Positions 19,596-28,094 of a stretch of 64,000 nt of DNA are shown piece by piece. The notes under the pieces were generated by a model that saw nothing but the letters and a program-made list of their open reading frames with translations, did not search any database and was not told the DNA's origin. The DNA is from Neoroseomonas eburnea (GTDB lineage: Bacteria > Pseudomonadota > Alphaproteobacteria > Acetobacterales > Acetobacteraceae), in NCBI RefSeq assembly GCF_018129005.1, contig NZ_JAAEDL010000006.1, forward strand, positions 124,001 to 188,000, read 5' to 3'. Within the stretch, counting starts at the first letter, position 1. Every line of letters starts with the position of its first letter. The position numbers and the translations under genes were made by a program.

Positions 19596-20183
19596 ACTGG
19601 CCTCATGTAGCGGAAAGAGAGCCGGCCGGTCCAGCCATCGTCGTGGCGATGCCGGGAGTGCATCGCGTGACTGGCGCGGCGCCCAGCCGGCGAAGGGCTC
19701 CAGCGGTGCGCGCACATGGCCGGGCGGGATGCCGACCTCGACGAAGGCCGCGCTGCCGGTCAGGCGCGACCGCCAAGGCGTGCCGGACTCGGCCGACTGG
19801 CGCAGCGCATCGGCGGGGAAGGTGGGCCGCAGCGCCTCCACGAAGAGGCAACCGCCGGCGCTGCCGCATCGGGTTTCCTGTGCCAGCACCTGCACCGGGA
19901 CGCCGTCTCCGCGCCGGGTGGTGGCGCGCGCGAATCTGGCTTGGCTCAGCGCATGGCTGGCGATGACCATGGCGCGACAGGCGGTCGTTCCGTCCGCTCG
20001 CTGCCGCTCCGCGCCGAAGCTGGTCACGATCATCGGAAGGCCGCCCGGGGATCCGGTCTGCAGCCGCGGCGGGACCGCGTAGAGGATCGCGGGGCCGGCC
20101 GGATTTGCCTGCACCCGGATCGAGGCCGGCCGCACGGCGGCGCTCGGCCCGACAGGCGCCACCCTCGGCACATGCCTCTCCAT
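19593..20183 (-). CDS. Hypothetical protein, 196 residues
   Basis: I do not recognise this protein. Codon usage is coherent and it reads as a folded globular protein with beta-rich segments (SIRVQANPAGPAILYAVPPR, GGLPMIVTSFGAERQ, CRAMVIASHALSQARFA, CLFVEALRPTFPADALRQ, AAFVEVGIPPGHVRAPLEP). There is no signal peptide, lipobox or transmembrane helix. It is transcribed away from apaG with a 134-bp shared gap. The downstream end abuts a Fur-like palindrome. The ATG at 20183 is assumed; conserved sequence may begin a few residues later. Confidence 0.5.
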   Translation of the reverse strand: MERHVPRVAPVGPSAAVRPASIRVQANPAGPAILYAVPPRLQTGSPGGLPMIVTSFGAERQRADGTTACRAMVIASHALSQARFARATTRRGDGVPVQVLAQETRCGSAGGCLFVEALRPTFPADALRQSAESGTPWRSRLTGSAAFVEVGIPPGHVRAPLEPFAGWAPRQSRDALPASPRRWLDRPALFPLHEAS

Positions 20184-20317
20184 CCAGTTCTCTCGTTCGG
20201 AGCCATGGAGGAGCTTGGGGGGCGTTCATCCTTCGACCCTGCTTTCCGTTGCGCCGTCGGGTGTGGACAAGCGCCCCCCGGCGGCGCTTCAAATAGGCTG
20301 TGGGAGTGGTTGCCAGC

Positions 20318-20731
20318 ATGGCCAGGCAGGACGAGTTCAGCGCAACGACACGCGGCATCCGCGTTTCCGTCCGCGCCTTCTTCCTGGCCGACCAGTCGGA
20401 GCCCGAACGGGGCCAGTATGTCTGGGCCTACCGCGTGGAGATCGCCAATGTCGGGCGGGAGACGGTGCAGCTTCTGCGCCGGACCTGGCACATCACCGAC
20501 GGGCTCGGCCGCACCCAGACGGTGCACGGCGCCGGCGTGATCGGGGAGCAGCCGGTGCTCGAACCGGGCGGGCGGTTCGAATACACCTCCGGCACGCCGC
20601 TCGCGACCGCCTCCGGCTTCATGCAGGGCGCCTATCATATGGTCGTGACCGGCAGCGGGGAGGCCTTCGACGTCGCCATCCCCGCCTTCAGCCTGGACAG
20701 TCCGCACCAGCCCTCCGGCCGCCTGCATTGA
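20318..20731 (+). CDS. apaG: ApaG/Co2+-Mg2+ efflux protein family
   Basis: A 137-residue single-domain ApaG protein. The conserved strands are visible: GIRVSVRAFFLADQSEPERG, YVWAYRVEIANVGRETVQLL, RRTWHITDGLGRTQTVHGAGV, IGEQPVLEPGGRFEYTSGTP and GFMQGAYHMV. It folds as an immunoglobulin/fibronectin-like domain; its biochemical role is unsettled although it has been linked to cobalt and magnesium tolerance and to Ap4A metabolism. ATG 20318 is preferred to the in-frame GTG 20300, which would add six residues. It stands alone between a divergent hypothetical and folE. Confidence 0.93.
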   Translation: MARQDEFSATTRGIRVSVRAFFLADQSEPERGQYVWAYRVEIANVGRETVQLLRRTWHITDGLGRTQTVHGAGVIGEQPVLEPGGRFEYTSGTPLATASGFMQGAYHMVVTGSGEAFDVAIPAFSLDSPHQPSGRLH

Positions 20732-20828
20732 GGTGCGGGTTGCGCCCCCTGAACCCGCCACCATCTAGCCGGGTAAGGAAGGCGCCGCGACGCGCCGGCA
20801 TGGATACGCGACCGGCGCATGGCGCCCC

Positions 20829-21491
20829 TTGAAAGACACCGAACCCGTGAACATCCATCTGACCGCCCCCCGCAGCGAGGACGACAAGGCCACGACCTTG
20901 CCGCGCCCGACCCAGGAAGAGGCCGAGGAGGCGATCCGCACCCTGCTGCGCTGGGCCGGGGACGACCCGAACCGTGAAGGGCTGCTCGACACGCCGCAGA
21001 GGGTCGCCAAGGCCTATCGGGAATGGTTCTGCGGCTACGAGGAGGATCCGGTCGAACTGCTCGCCCGGTCCTTCGAGGAGGTCGAGGGGTACGACGAGAT
21101 GGTCGTGCTGCGCGACATCCGGCTCGAGAGCATGTGCGAGCACCACATGTGCCCGATCATCGGCAAGGCGCATGTCGCCTATCTGCCGAAGGGGCGCGTG
21201 GTCGGCATCAGCAAGCTCGCCCGCGTCGTCGAGGCCTACGGCAAGCGCCTGCAGATCCAGGAGAAGATGACGGCGCAGATCGCCAATACGCTGCTGGACG
21301 TGCTGCAGCCGAAGGGTGTCGCGGTGGTGATCGAGGCCGTGCACCAGTGCATGACGACGCGTGGCGTGCACAAGACGGGCGTGTCGATGGTGACCAGCCG
21401 CATGCTCGGCGCCTTCCGGCATGACCCGTCGACGCGGCGGGAGTTCCTGTCGATCATCCAGGGGAGCCGCGGCCTGGGCGGGGAGGGCTGA
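20829..21491 (+). CDS. folE: GTP cyclohydrolase I
   Basis: GTP cyclohydrolase I of about 220 residues converts GTP to 7,8-dihydroneopterin triphosphate, the first step of folate synthesis. Zinc ligands are in [11 protein letters not shown] and [10 protein letters not shown], and the active-site stretch [20 protein letters not shown] is intact, as is [14 protein letters not shown]. The start is not ATG: TTG 20829 gives 220 residues and GTG 20847 gives 214; no ATG lies before the conserved core. The N-terminal extension before [10 protein letters not shown] is normal for this family. It is followed by repeat B copy 3. Confidence 0.95.
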   Translation: MKDTEPVNIHLTAPRSEDDKATTLPRPTQEEAEEAIRTLLRWAGDDPNREGLLDTPQRVAKAYREWFCGYEEDPVELLARSFEEVEGYDEMVVLRDIRLESMCEHHMCPIIGKAHVAYLPKGRVVGISKLARVVEAYGKRLQIQEKMTAQIANTLLDVLQPKGVAVVIEAVHQCMTTRGVHKTGVSMVTSRMLGAFRHDPSTRREFLSIIQGSRGLGGEG

Positions 21492-21502
21492 TGCCACTGA
21501 TG

Positions 21503-21610
21503 CCGGAGCGGCTGCCGTTCGCCTCGGCTCACGGCAACCGCCCCAGTCTTTTGTTTTCGCGAGCATCTTTGCCCGATCAGGTGATTCCACCTGATCGGGA
21601 TCTGCCCTAG
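21503..21610 (-). repeat. Repeat family B, copy 3 (108 bp)
   Basis: Inverted copy relative to copies 1 and 2, the same 108-bp length. The left border has decayed to CCGG; the right border is intact CTAG (21607-21610) and supplies the TAG stop of the ridA-like gene on the minus strand. The perfect 12-bp CACCTGATCGGG hairpin is conserved. Confidence 0.85.
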
Positions 21611-22002
21611 GAGGAGGCGACCGCCTCGGCCTCCACCTCGACCTTGAAATCCGGCGTGGCAAGGCCGGCCACGATCAGCAGCGTGCTGGTCGGGGCATGG
21701 CCCTGCAGGAACGCGTCGCGCCGCGCCCGCCAGGCGCCCACCAGGCCGGGATCGGTCAGGAACACCGTCATCTTCACGATGTCGCCCGGCCCCATGCCGT
21801 GCGCCCCCAGCACGGCGCCGAGATTGGCGAGGGACTGGTCGATCTGGTCCACCGGCCCCGGCACGAGGCTGCCATCCGGCCGTAGTCCGACCTGGCCCGA
21901 GATCACCAGGCGACGCCCCTCGCCCTCGATCAGCGCCGCCTGGGAGTAGCGCGACTGCGGCTGCGGCGCGCCGGGCGGGCTGGAGTAGGTGATGCGGGCC
22001 AT
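21607..22002 (-). CDS. RidA/YjgF family enamine/imine deaminase
   Basis: A 131-residue RidA-superfamily protein, normal length. Typical elements are SRYSQAALIEGEGRRLVISGQVGLRPDG, DQIDQSLANLGAVL, VKMTVFLTDPGLV and the C-terminal PTSTLLIVAGLATPDFKVEVEAEAV. The arginine usual in the RidA catalytic site (around the NxR of archetypal members) is replaced by the VAGLATPDFKVE variant, so it is better called a RidA-like subfamily. Its TAG stop lies in the CTAG border of repeat B. It is 17 bp downstream of the next gene's stop-to-start gap and may be co-transcribed with the lipoprotein and hslO. Confidence 0.88.
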   Translation of the reverse strand: MARITYSSPPGAPQPQSRYSQAALIEGEGRRLVISGQVGLRPDGSLVPGPVDQIDQSLANLGAVLGAHGMGPGDIVKMTVFLTDPGLVGAWRARRDAFLQGHAPTSTLLIVAGLATPDFKVEVEAEAVASS

Positions 22003-22019
22003 GATGGCGGGTCCTCCGG

Positions 22020-22646
22020 TCAGGAGCGGGGCAGGGGGGCGGCCTCGACGGGCTCGGGCGTGGCCTCTCCCGGGCGGGCGGGGGCCTGGATCAGGGCACG
22101 CAGGTTGCGGCGGAGCTGGTACTCGAACTCCACATTGAGATCGTTGCCCGCGAGGCGGACGATCTCCTCCGCCGCGCGGGCGCGCTCGGCCGGGCTGCCG
22201 GCGGGCCGCACGGCGACGCGGCGCACCTCGGCCTCGGCGAAGCCGGCGGGGCTGTCGTCCTCGCCCACGACATCGAGCCGGCAGCGCATGGTGCAGGTCA
22301 GCCGCTCCGTCGCGGTGGTGAACATGCCGCCCGCAGCGGCGGGTTCGCGCGTCAGCGTGGCGACCTGCACGCGGAAGCGCGCATTGGCGCTGCCACCGCC
22401 GGCCGAGAGCCGGTCCCGCGCCATGGTCAGCACGACGTCGGAGGGCACCAGCGGGGCAGGCGGCATGGTGCGCGTCGCGGCCGGGTCGGTCGCCGAGATC
22501 ACGTCGATCCGCCCGACCGCCAGGCGCAGCGGCGTGAGATGGGAATAGGAGGGCGGAGCGGCCCGCGCCGGGGCCGGCTCCGGTGCGCTGCCGCAGGCGG
22601 CGACGGCGAGCGTGGCGGAGAGCGCCGCGCGGCGGGACAGCGCCAC
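22020..22646 (-). CDS. Predicted lipoprotein, hypothetical
   Basis: A 208-residue protein with a signal peptide and lipobox: MALSRRAALSATLAVAAC, cysteine at 18, then GSAPEPAPARAAPP. The rest has alternating strands (TPLRLAVGRIDVISATD, ARFRVQVATLTREP, LTCTMRCRLDVVGEDDSPAGFAEAEVRRVAV) followed by a helix with NDLNVEFEYQLRRNLRALI near the C-terminus. Two cysteines in LTCTMRC could form a disulfide. I cannot name the family with certainty. It lies four bases downstream of hslO and 17 bp before the ridA-like gene, in the same direction. Confidence 0.75.
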   Translation of the reverse strand: MALSRRAALSATLAVAACGSAPEPAPARAAPPSYSHLTPLRLAVGRIDVISATDPAATRTMPPAPLVPSDVVLTMARDRLSAGGGSANARFRVQVATLTREPAAAGGMFTTATERLTCTMRCRLDVVGEDDSPAGFAEAEVRRVAVRPAGSPAERARAAEEIVRLAGNDLNVEFEYQLRRNLRALIQAPARPGEATPEPVEAAPLPRS

Positions 22647-22650
22647 CGGC

Positions 22651-23622
22651 TCAGCCCTGGGCGCCGCGCAGCTCGGCGCGGTCGAAGCGGAAGCCGAGGT
22701 TGCAGAACTCGCAGGTCATGGTGATCGTCCCGTCCTCCGCCATGTGGTCGAGGTCCTCCTCGCCGAATCCGGCCAGCACGCCGGCGAGCTTCGCGCGCGA
22801 GCAGCGGCAGCCGTAGGAGAGGGCGCGGGCACGGTCGAGGGCAAGGCCCTCCAGTGCGAAAAGTCGATGAAGGAGGCGTTCGCCGGGCAATGTGTCGTCC
22901 AGAAGTTCCGCATCCGTCAGCGTGGCCGCAAGGGCGACGGCCGTGCGCCAGGCCTCGTCCTGCGCTTCCGCGTCCATGTCGGCGTCGATGCCGCCTTCGC
23001 CGGCGACGCGTTCGAGGATCAGCGCGGCCGCGCGCCAGCCCAGCGGCGTCTGCGCGCAGGCGAGATGGACATGGGTCTGGATCTGCTCGGACGTGCGGAA
23101 ATAGGCGCCCGTCATCTCCGTGATCGAATCGCCCTCGATGGCGACGATGCCCTGGTAGCGGTCCATGTCCGGACCCTGGTCGCAGGTGAAGGCGAGGTAG
23201 CCCTGGCCGAGCAGCGCGCTGGCGGACGGCGCGGTGTCCTCCGCCAGGAGTTCCGCGAGCCGCTCGTCATTGGCCCGGGCGTAGCCGCGCAGCGCGCCCC
23301 CATCGGTGCAGTCGGCCAGCAGCATCGGCACCGGGCCGTCGCCCTTGGCCTGCAGGCTGAAGGAGCCGCGGAACTTCAGCGCCGCGGCGAGCCCGGCGGT
23401 CAGCGCCAGCGCCTGGCCGGCGAGCATGGTGACGGCCGGGTGGTTGTCGTGCCGCGTCAGCAGCGCGTCGGCGAGCGGGCCGAGCCGCACCAGGCGGCCG
23501 CGCACCGGGCGCCGGTGCAGATGGAAGCGCTGCACGCCGCGCGGCACCACCAGGTCGGGCACCGGCGGGCGGTCGTGGTTGAGGAAGTCGGGCGTGGCGG
23601 AGGGATCGGTGGGGCTGGACAC
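22651..23622 (-). CDS. hslO: Redox-regulated chaperone Hsp33
   Basis: Hsp33, 323 residues, a cytoplasmic holdase activated by oxidative unfolding. The zinc-binding redox switch at the C-terminus is present as CRC, 29 residues, then CEFC, matching the family spacing. The N-terminal domain shows HNHPAVT-like DNHPAVTMLAGQALALTAGLAAALK, and GDGPVPMLLADC, FTCDQ and MTGAYFRTSEQIQTHVHLA. GTG 23622 (VSSPTDPSATPDFL) is chosen because upstream codons are antisense-like. An AT-rich stretch about 110 bp upstream looks like its promoter. Confidence 0.95.
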   Translation of the reverse strand: MSSPTDPSATPDFLNHDRPPVPDLVVPRGVQRFHLHRRPVRGRLVRLGPLADALLTRHDNHPAVTMLAGQALALTAGLAAALKFRGSFSLQAKGDGPVPMLLADCTDGGALRGYARANDERLAELLAEDTAPSASALLGQGYLAFTCDQGPDMDRYQGIVAIEGDSITEMTGAYFRTSEQIQTHVHLACAQTPLGWRAAALILERVAGEGGIDADMDAEAQDEAWRTAVALAATLTDAELLDDTLPGERLLHRLFALEGLALDRARALSYGCRCSRAKLAGVLAGFGEEDLDHMAEDGTITMTCEFCNLGFRFDRAELRGAQG

Positions 23623-23730
23623 CGCGCCTAGATAGGGCGGCAGGGCCGCCGCGTCCAAGCCGGTACGGCACTTTCGGATTTTCGGGCCTTTGCCCTTCAT
23701 CGGGGGCCGTGCGGGCGCGGATACACGGGC

Positions 23731-23765
23731 AGAATAAGACAATCTTCCCAATTCAATTGTTGAAG
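23731..23765 (-). promoter_or_regulatory. Possible hslO promoter, AT-rich
   Basis: On the minus strand CTTCAAC (23759-23765) and CTTATTCT (23731-23738) frame the only AT-rich stretch in this gap. The pair loosely resembles alphaproteobacterial heat-shock sigma promoters, which would suit hslO. Spacing and sequence are only approximate. Confidence 0.3.
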
Positions 23766-23793
23766 CGGGAGCAAGGACGGAGGATGCCGCGTC

Positions 23794-23957
23794 GCGAGAG
23801 GGGCTTTGCCCCCCTCGCACTCCCCCCACCAAAGGCCGAAAGGCCTTTGGAAACCAACAATTGGGGCTGATCCTGACCGTTGTGGCCGGAGCCAGGTCAT
23901 GGTTTTCAAAGGCCTTTCGGCCTTTGGCGGGGTGGTCTGGAGGGGCGGCGCCCCTCC
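23794..23957. repeat. Repeat family A, copy 1 (paired double hairpins)
   Basis: Two inverted halves of about 60 bp around a central spacer. Each half carries one hairpin with arms CAAAGGCC/GGCCTTTG (23829-23850 and 23907-23926) and one G/C-only hairpin (23794-23818 and 23939-23957, the latter GGAGGGGC, loop, GCCCCTCC). The right half begins 7 bp after the argF stop and may terminate argF transcription. Confidence 0.85.
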
Positions 23958-23964
23958 AGGGCCG

Positions 23965-24915
23965 TCACCCGCCGCCGAGCGCCCACAGCAGCACGCCCTT
24001 CTGCGCGTGCAGCCGGTTCTCGGCCTCGTCGAACACCACGGACTGCGGCCCGTCCATCACCTCGTCGGTGATTTCCTCCCCGCGATGCGCCGGCAGGCAG
24101 TGCATCACGATGGCGTCCGTCGCCGCATGCTTCAGCAGTTCGGCATTGAGCTGATACGGCGCGAGCAGGTTGTGCCGCGCCGGCGCGCGGCCTTCCTTCT
24201 CGTCCGACATCGACACCCAGGCGTCGGTGACGACGCAGCGCGCGCCCTTCACCGCTTCGACGGGGTCGTTGGTCAGCTCGATCCTCGCCCCTTCCTTGCG
24301 CGCCCAGTCGAGCAGCGCGCGCGGTGGCGCGAGTTCCGGCGGCGTCGCGATGCGCAGCACGAAGCCGAAGCGCGCCGCCGCCTGGATGAAGGACTGCGCG
24401 ACGTTGTTGCCATCCCCCGTCCAGGCCACGACCTGGCCGGCGATCGACCCGCGATGTTCCTCGAAGGTCATCACGTCGGCCATGATCTGGCAGGGATGGG
24501 AGACGTCGGTCAGGCCGTTGATCACGGGGACGGTGGCGTACTCGGCAAGCTCCCGGATCTTCCGCACGTCGTCGGTGCGCAGCATGATCGCATCGACATA
24601 GCGCGAGAGCACGCGTGCGGTGTCCTTGGGCGTCTCCCCGCGGCCCATCTGCATGTCCCTGCTGGACAGCACGACGACTTCGCCGCCGAGCTGGCGCACG
24701 CCGACCTCGAAGGAGACGCGGGTGCGGGTCGAGGGCTTCTCGAACAGCAGGGCCACGGTCTTGCCGGCGAGCGGCTTGCCCGTGACCTCCCCGCGCTTGG
24801 CCTTCTCCCCGAGATCGAGCATCCGCCGCAGCGAGGCCGCGTCGAAATCCATGATCTCCAGGAAGTGGCGGGGGGCCTGGGGCCCCCCGTCGATCGGCTT
24901 CAGCATCGCGCTCAC
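23965..24915 (-). CDS. argF: Ornithine carbamoyltransferase
   Basis: Ornithine carbamoyltransferase, about 316 residues, forms citrulline from ornithine and carbamoyl phosphate. The carbamoyl-phosphate loop [13 protein letters not shown], the HPCQIMAD motif and the ornithine/catalytic [15 protein letters not shown] motif are all intact. The GTG at 24915 overlaps the argD stop (GTGA); ATG 24906 would shorten it by three residues. It forms an operon with argD for arginine synthesis. A paired-hairpin repeat follows the stop and probably insulates it from hslO. Confidence 0.96.
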   Translation of the reverse strand: MSAMLKPIDGGPQAPRHFLEIMDFDAASLRRMLDLGEKAKRGEVTGKPLAGKTVALLFEKPSTRTRVSFEVGVRQLGGEVVVLSSRDMQMGRGETPKDTARVLSRYVDAIMLRTDDVRKIRELAEYATVPVINGLTDVSHPCQIMADVMTFEEHRGSIAGQVVAWTGDGNNVAQSFIQAAARFGFVLRIATPPELAPPRALLDWARKEGARIELTNDPVEAVKGARCVVTDAWVSMSDEKEGRAPARHNLLAPYQLNAELLKHAATDAIVMHCLPAHRGEEITDEVMDGPQSVVFDEAENRLHAQKGVLLWALGGG

Positions 24916-26114
24916 TGCGCAGCCGCCTGGGAGGCGGAGGGCGTCATGCGGCGGCAGGCGCGGTCGAGCAGCGCGACCGCCTCGTCCGCCTCGGCCTCGG
25001 TGATGATGAGCGGCGGCGCGAGCCGCAGCACGTTCATCCCCGCCGCCACGGTCAGCAGGCCTTCCGCCACCGCGGCGGCCTGCATGTCGCCATTGTTGAT
25101 CTCGGGCTTCAGCTTGATGCCGACGAGCAGACCCGCGCCGCGGACCTCCTCGATCACGGCAGGATGCTTCGCCGCGAGTTCGACCAGGCCCTTCCAGAGG
25201 TGCCGCGCGACGCGGTCCACGCCGTCCAGGAATCCGGGCGCCATGATGACGTCCATGACGGCGAGACCGGCCGCGCAGGCCAGCGGATTGCCGCCATAGG
25301 TCGTCCCGTGGGTGCCCGGCTTCAGGTGCTTGGCCACGTGTTCCTTCGCCAGCACCGCGCCGAGCGGGAAGCCGCCGCCGATGCCCTTCGCGGAGGACAT
25401 GACGTCGGGTTCGATCCCCGCCCACTGGTGCGCCCAGAGCTTGCCCGAGCGCCCCATGCCGGTCTGTACCTCATCGAGGGCGAGCAGCAGCCCGTACTCG
25501 TCGCAGACGGCGCGGAGTTCGCGCAGGAAGCGGATCGGCGCGGGTCGCACGCCGCCTTCGCCCTGGATGGGCTCGATCATGATGCCCGCGGTGTGCTCGT
25601 TGATGGCCGAGCGCACGGCGTTCATGTTGTCGAAGGGGACATGCTCGAAGCCCTGCACCGGCGGGCCGAAGCCGGCGAGGTACTTCTCGTTGCCGGTGGC
25701 CGACAGCATCGCGAGCGTGCGGCCGTGGAAGGCGCCCTCGAAGCAGATCATGTGGAACCGCTCGGGGTTGCCGTTCTCGGCGTGGTACTTGCGCACCGCC
25801 TTCACCATGCCCTCGTTCGCCTCGGCGCCCGAATTGCAGAAGAAGACGCTGTCCGCGAAGGACGCCGCGACATGGCGCGCGGCGAGCTCCTCGGCCTGCG
25901 GCACGCGGTAGAGGTTCGAGACGTGCATCACCTTCGCGGCCTGCTCGGCGATCGCCTTCGTCAGGTGCGGGTGGCCGTGGCCGAGGCTGGTGGTGGCGAT
26001 GCCGGCGCCGAAATCCAGGAATCGTCGCCCATCCACCGTCCACAGGCGCGCACCCTCGCCCCGCTCGAAAGCAAGGTCGGCACGGTTGTAGGTCGGCATA
26101 AGGGCGGGGATCAC
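24912..26114 (-). CDS. argD: Acetylornithine/succinyldiaminopimelate aminotransferase
   Basis: A 400-residue class III PLP aminotransferase. Landmarks are [18 protein letters not shown] at the start, [65 protein letters not shown] and the PLP lysine in [20 protein letters not shown] 26114 is chosen since family members begin VIPALMPTY and GGAGAG lies nine bases upstream. It transfers the amino group to N-acetylglutamate semialdehyde and can also serve lysine synthesis. It overlaps argF, so the two are coupled. Confidence 0.95.
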   Translation of the reverse strand: MIPALMPTYNRADLAFERGEGARLWTVDGRRFLDFGAGIATTSLGHGHPHLTKAIAEQAAKVMHVSNLYRVPQAEELAARHVAASFADSVFFCNSGAEANEGMVKAVRKYHAENGNPERFHMICFEGAFHGRTLAMLSATGNEKYLAGFGPPVQGFEHVPFDNMNAVRSAINEHTAGIMIEPIQGEGGVRPAPIRFLRELRAVCDEYGLLLALDEVQTGMGRSGKLWAHQWAGIEPDVMSSAKGIGGGFPLGAVLAKEHVAKHLKPGTHGTTYGGNPLACAAGLAVMDVIMAPGFLDGVDRVARHLWKGLVELAAKHPAVIEEVRGAGLLVGIKLKPEINNGDMQAAAVAEGLLTVAAGMNVLRLAPPLIITEAEADEAVALLDRACRRMTPSASQAAAQ

Positions 26115-26207
26115 TGAATCCACTCTCCGCTCATTTCCCCTGCGCTGCATGCGCGACCATCGCGATGCTGGCGCCGGAGAAAGGGCGGAGGATGCCGTAA
26201 ACGACGC

Positions 26208-26258
26208 GGGGAAAAAAGGTCGGGGGAATGAATTCCCCCGAATCCCCCTTCTTTTTTG
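26208..26258. terminator. Bidirectional intrinsic terminator
   Basis: CGGGGGAAT and ATTCCCCCG form a perfect 9-bp stem (26221-26240) flanked by a run of six A on the left (26212-26217) and CTTCTTTTTTG on the right. On the minus strand it would end the transcript coming from the HbpS-like gene, keeping it out of argD; on the plus strand it faces nothing obvious. Confidence 0.65.
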
Positions 26259-26350
26259 TCGATATGGGCGGCCGGACCGCCTTCTTCGGTCAGTACCTCC
26301 TCCGCGGCGACCGACGCAGCCCGGCGGCGCGGCCGGATCGGGGGCTGCGA

Positions 26351-26818
26351 TCAGGCGGGGTCGCCGGTGTCGGCCGCCAGGCCCGCCGCCTCGATCCCCG
26401 CGATGCAGCATTCCTCGTCCTTCGCCGAGGCGTCGCCGCTGATGCCGACAGCGCCGAGCAGGGTGTGCGCCGCATCCCGCACCAGCACGCCGCCTTGCAC
26501 CGGCACGGCCTTGCCGCCCGTCAGGTCCGACAGCGCATTGGTGAAGCCCGGCACGGCCTGGGCGCGGCGCGCCAGCTCCCGCGTGCCGAAGCCCATGGCG
26601 AGCGCGCCGAAGGCCTTGCCGGTGGCGATCTCGGGCCGGAGGATCGAGGCGCCGTCCTCCCGCTTCGCGACCTTGAGCTGGCCGCCGGCATCGAGCACGA
26701 CGACGCAGAGCGGCAGCAGGCCGAGGGCACGGCCCTTGGCCAGCGCGGCATCGGCGATCGTCTCCGCCTGGGCGAGGGTGAGGCCGTTGACAGCGGCGGG
26801 ATGGGCGGGCTGGGGCAT
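26351..26818 (-). CDS. GlcG/HbpS-like haem-binding domain protein
   Basis: A 155-residue protein of the GlcG/HbpS family. It shows the family core: LTLAQAETIADAALAKGRAL, LCVVVLDAGGQLKVAKREDGAS, RPEIATGKAFGALAMGFGTREL, GGVLVRDAAHTLLGAVGISGDASAKDEECCI. There is no signal peptide, so it should be cytoplasmic. Relatives include haem-binding HbpS and the GlcG protein of glycolate operons; the function of most members is unknown. It stands as a single gene with a terminator 110 bp downstream. Confidence 0.88.
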   Translation of the reverse strand: MPQPAHPAAVNGLTLAQAETIADAALAKGRALGLLPLCVVVLDAGGQLKVAKREDGASILRPEIATGKAFGALAMGFGTRELARRAQAVPGFTNALSDLTGGKAVPVQGGVLVRDAAHTLLGAVGISGDASAKDEECCIAGIEAAGLAADTGDPA

Positions 26819-26860
26819 GGCATGGGCCTCGTCTTGGACGGAAGCCCGGGCGATAGGCGG

Positions 26861-27127
26861 TCAGCGCCGCCGTGTCGAGCCGCCCCGGCTACCCTGGCCG
26901 CACAGCCTCTCGCAAGGCACGCCGTCCCGGTCGCCGTCAAGCCGCGTCAGGCCGCATTGCTGGAAGTGGAACATCGCCTCGGCGCAGCTCGTCATCTCGG
27001 TGCAGTAGCGCTTGGTGCCGCAGGTGAAGGCCTGCGTGGAGCGGGCCGGCGGGTCGCGCGGCGGCCAGGTCTGCGCCATGGCCCCGCCCGGCGACAGCAG
27101 CAGGATCAGCGCGGACAGGCGCGCCAT
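26861..27127 (-). CDS. Secreted protein with Excalibur calcium-binding domain
   Basis: An 88-residue secreted protein. From ATG 27127 there is a signal peptide (MARLSALILLLSPGGAMAQ) and then a short domain with FTCGTKRYCTEMTSCAEAMFHF and QCGLTRLDGDRDGVPCERLCGQ. The DxDxDGxPCE motif and paired cysteines are diagnostic for the Excalibur domain, which resembles half of a thermonuclease-linked calcium loop. Here the domain stands alone rather than fused to a nuclease. The role is unknown. It precedes the GlcG-like gene on the same strand by 42 bp. Confidence 0.82.
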   Translation of the reverse strand: MARLSALILLLSPGGAMAQTWPPRDPPARSTQAFTCGTKRYCTEMTSCAEAMFHFQQCGLTRLDGDRDGVPCERLCGQGSRGGSTRRR

Positions 27128-27179
27128 CCAGCGCGCGTTGCCGGGCCAATGCTCGGCAGCGACCATCCTTCTCCTCCCC

Positions 27180-27200
27180 CGAGGGGGCAAGGCCCCCTCG
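27180..27200 (-). terminator. GC-rich hairpin after the anchored hypothetical gene
   Basis: CGAGGGGGC and GCCCCCTCG form a perfect 9-bp stem with a 3-base loop, starting 12 bp beyond the stop at 27213. There is no T-tract. It resembles the G/C-only hairpins of repeat family A. Confidence 0.5.
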
Positions 27201-27212
27201 ATCGGCTCGCCG

Positions 27213-27926
27213 CTACCCTGGCAGGTCGCAACCGTCGAGCGAGACGAAGGCCCAGGTCGCGCCCCTCAGGTTGGGGCGCGATTCGAGGACCCGCACGCAT
27301 TGCCCGACGCTGATGAGCCCCCGCACCGGGTTCTCGCTGCCGGTGGTGACCTCGGCGTTCGCGCGCAGGTTCACGCTCCATCGCGCCGACATGCGCGTGC
27401 CGACCGGGATCCCGCCGTCCCGGGTGAATCCGGCGCCCTGGAGCAGGTCGAAATTCAGGTCCGCATAGCGGGTCGTGTTCGGCCGCCCGACGGAAACCCA
27501 GCCGTCGCCGCGCGGGCCGGTAGCCGGCCCGCTGGTCGGCGCGATGGTCGCCGCGATGGGCGGAAGGCGGGTCCCGGGCGTGATGCGCTGCGCATCGTCG
27601 TCGAGGCCGACCTCCATGAAGATGCCGATGGCGACAGGGTCGAGCTGCACCCGGGCATAGGCGTTGTAGGTGGCGATCCAGTGCGCGCGGAAGGTCCTGA
27701 TCTCCTCGCGCTGGGGGACGCGTCCGAACACCCGCTCCTGCTCCCGGCCCTCGAACAGCACGGTCATGGCGCGGCCGAGCATGACCTGGTTCACCTTCTC
27801 CTGTTCGAGCACCAGCTTGTCCCGTTCGACCGCGTTGGAAATGAGCCACCCTGCCCCGGCGAGGGCGAGGGGCATGGCCGATTTCTCGATCAGGAACGCG
27901 ATCCAACCGCCGATGCCTTCGGGCAT
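27213..27926 (-). CDS. Membrane-anchored hypothetical protein, 237 residues
   Basis: I do not recognise the family. From ATG 27926 there is one N-terminal transmembrane segment (IEKSAMPLALAGAGWLISNAVE) followed by a charged helix (RDKLVLEQEKVNQVMLGRAM). A middle region (RAHWIATYNAYARVQLDPVAIGIFMEVGLDDD) and a C-terminal beta-rich part follow. The last 80 residues (SARWSVNLRANAEVTTGSEN, GLISVGQCVRVLESRPNL, TWAFVSLDGC) look like an SH3-type fold. It is transcribed divergently from recX across an AT-richer 168-bp gap. A G/C hairpin follows the stop. Confidence 0.65.
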   Translation of the reverse strand: MPEGIGGWIAFLIEKSAMPLALAGAGWLISNAVERDKLVLEQEKVNQVMLGRAMTVLFEGREQERVFGRVPQREEIRTFRAHWIATYNAYARVQLDPVAIGIFMEVGLDDDAQRITPGTRLPPIAATIAPTSGPATGPRGDGWVSVGRPNTTRYADLNFDLLQGAGFTRDGGIPVGTRMSARWSVNLRANAEVTTGSENPVRGLISVGQCVRVLESRPNLRGATWAFVSLDGCDLPG

Positions 27927-28094
27927 GCCGACCTCGCTGTGATGATGGGCAGGCAGGATCGATTGGAAATTGTAACAAACGGCGCGCCGCGGAGGTGTGA
28001 GGGGAATCACACGCTTCGGTCACGATGGGGGCTTCGGTGCCGGCGTCTCGTCGCGCCTTGGGAACCGCCTGGGGTCGTGCCAGAAGGGCGCCGG

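Noticed and set aside
19327..19596. An 89-codon minus-strand frame starting TTG next to the Fur-like box
   Set aside because: Rare start codon, proline/cysteine-rich sequence without pattern, no ribosome-binding site; left as non-coding.
19603..20358. A 251-codon minus-strand frame overlapping the 196-residue hypothetical
   Set aside because: Arginine-rich shadow frame; the other frame has more protein-like composition.
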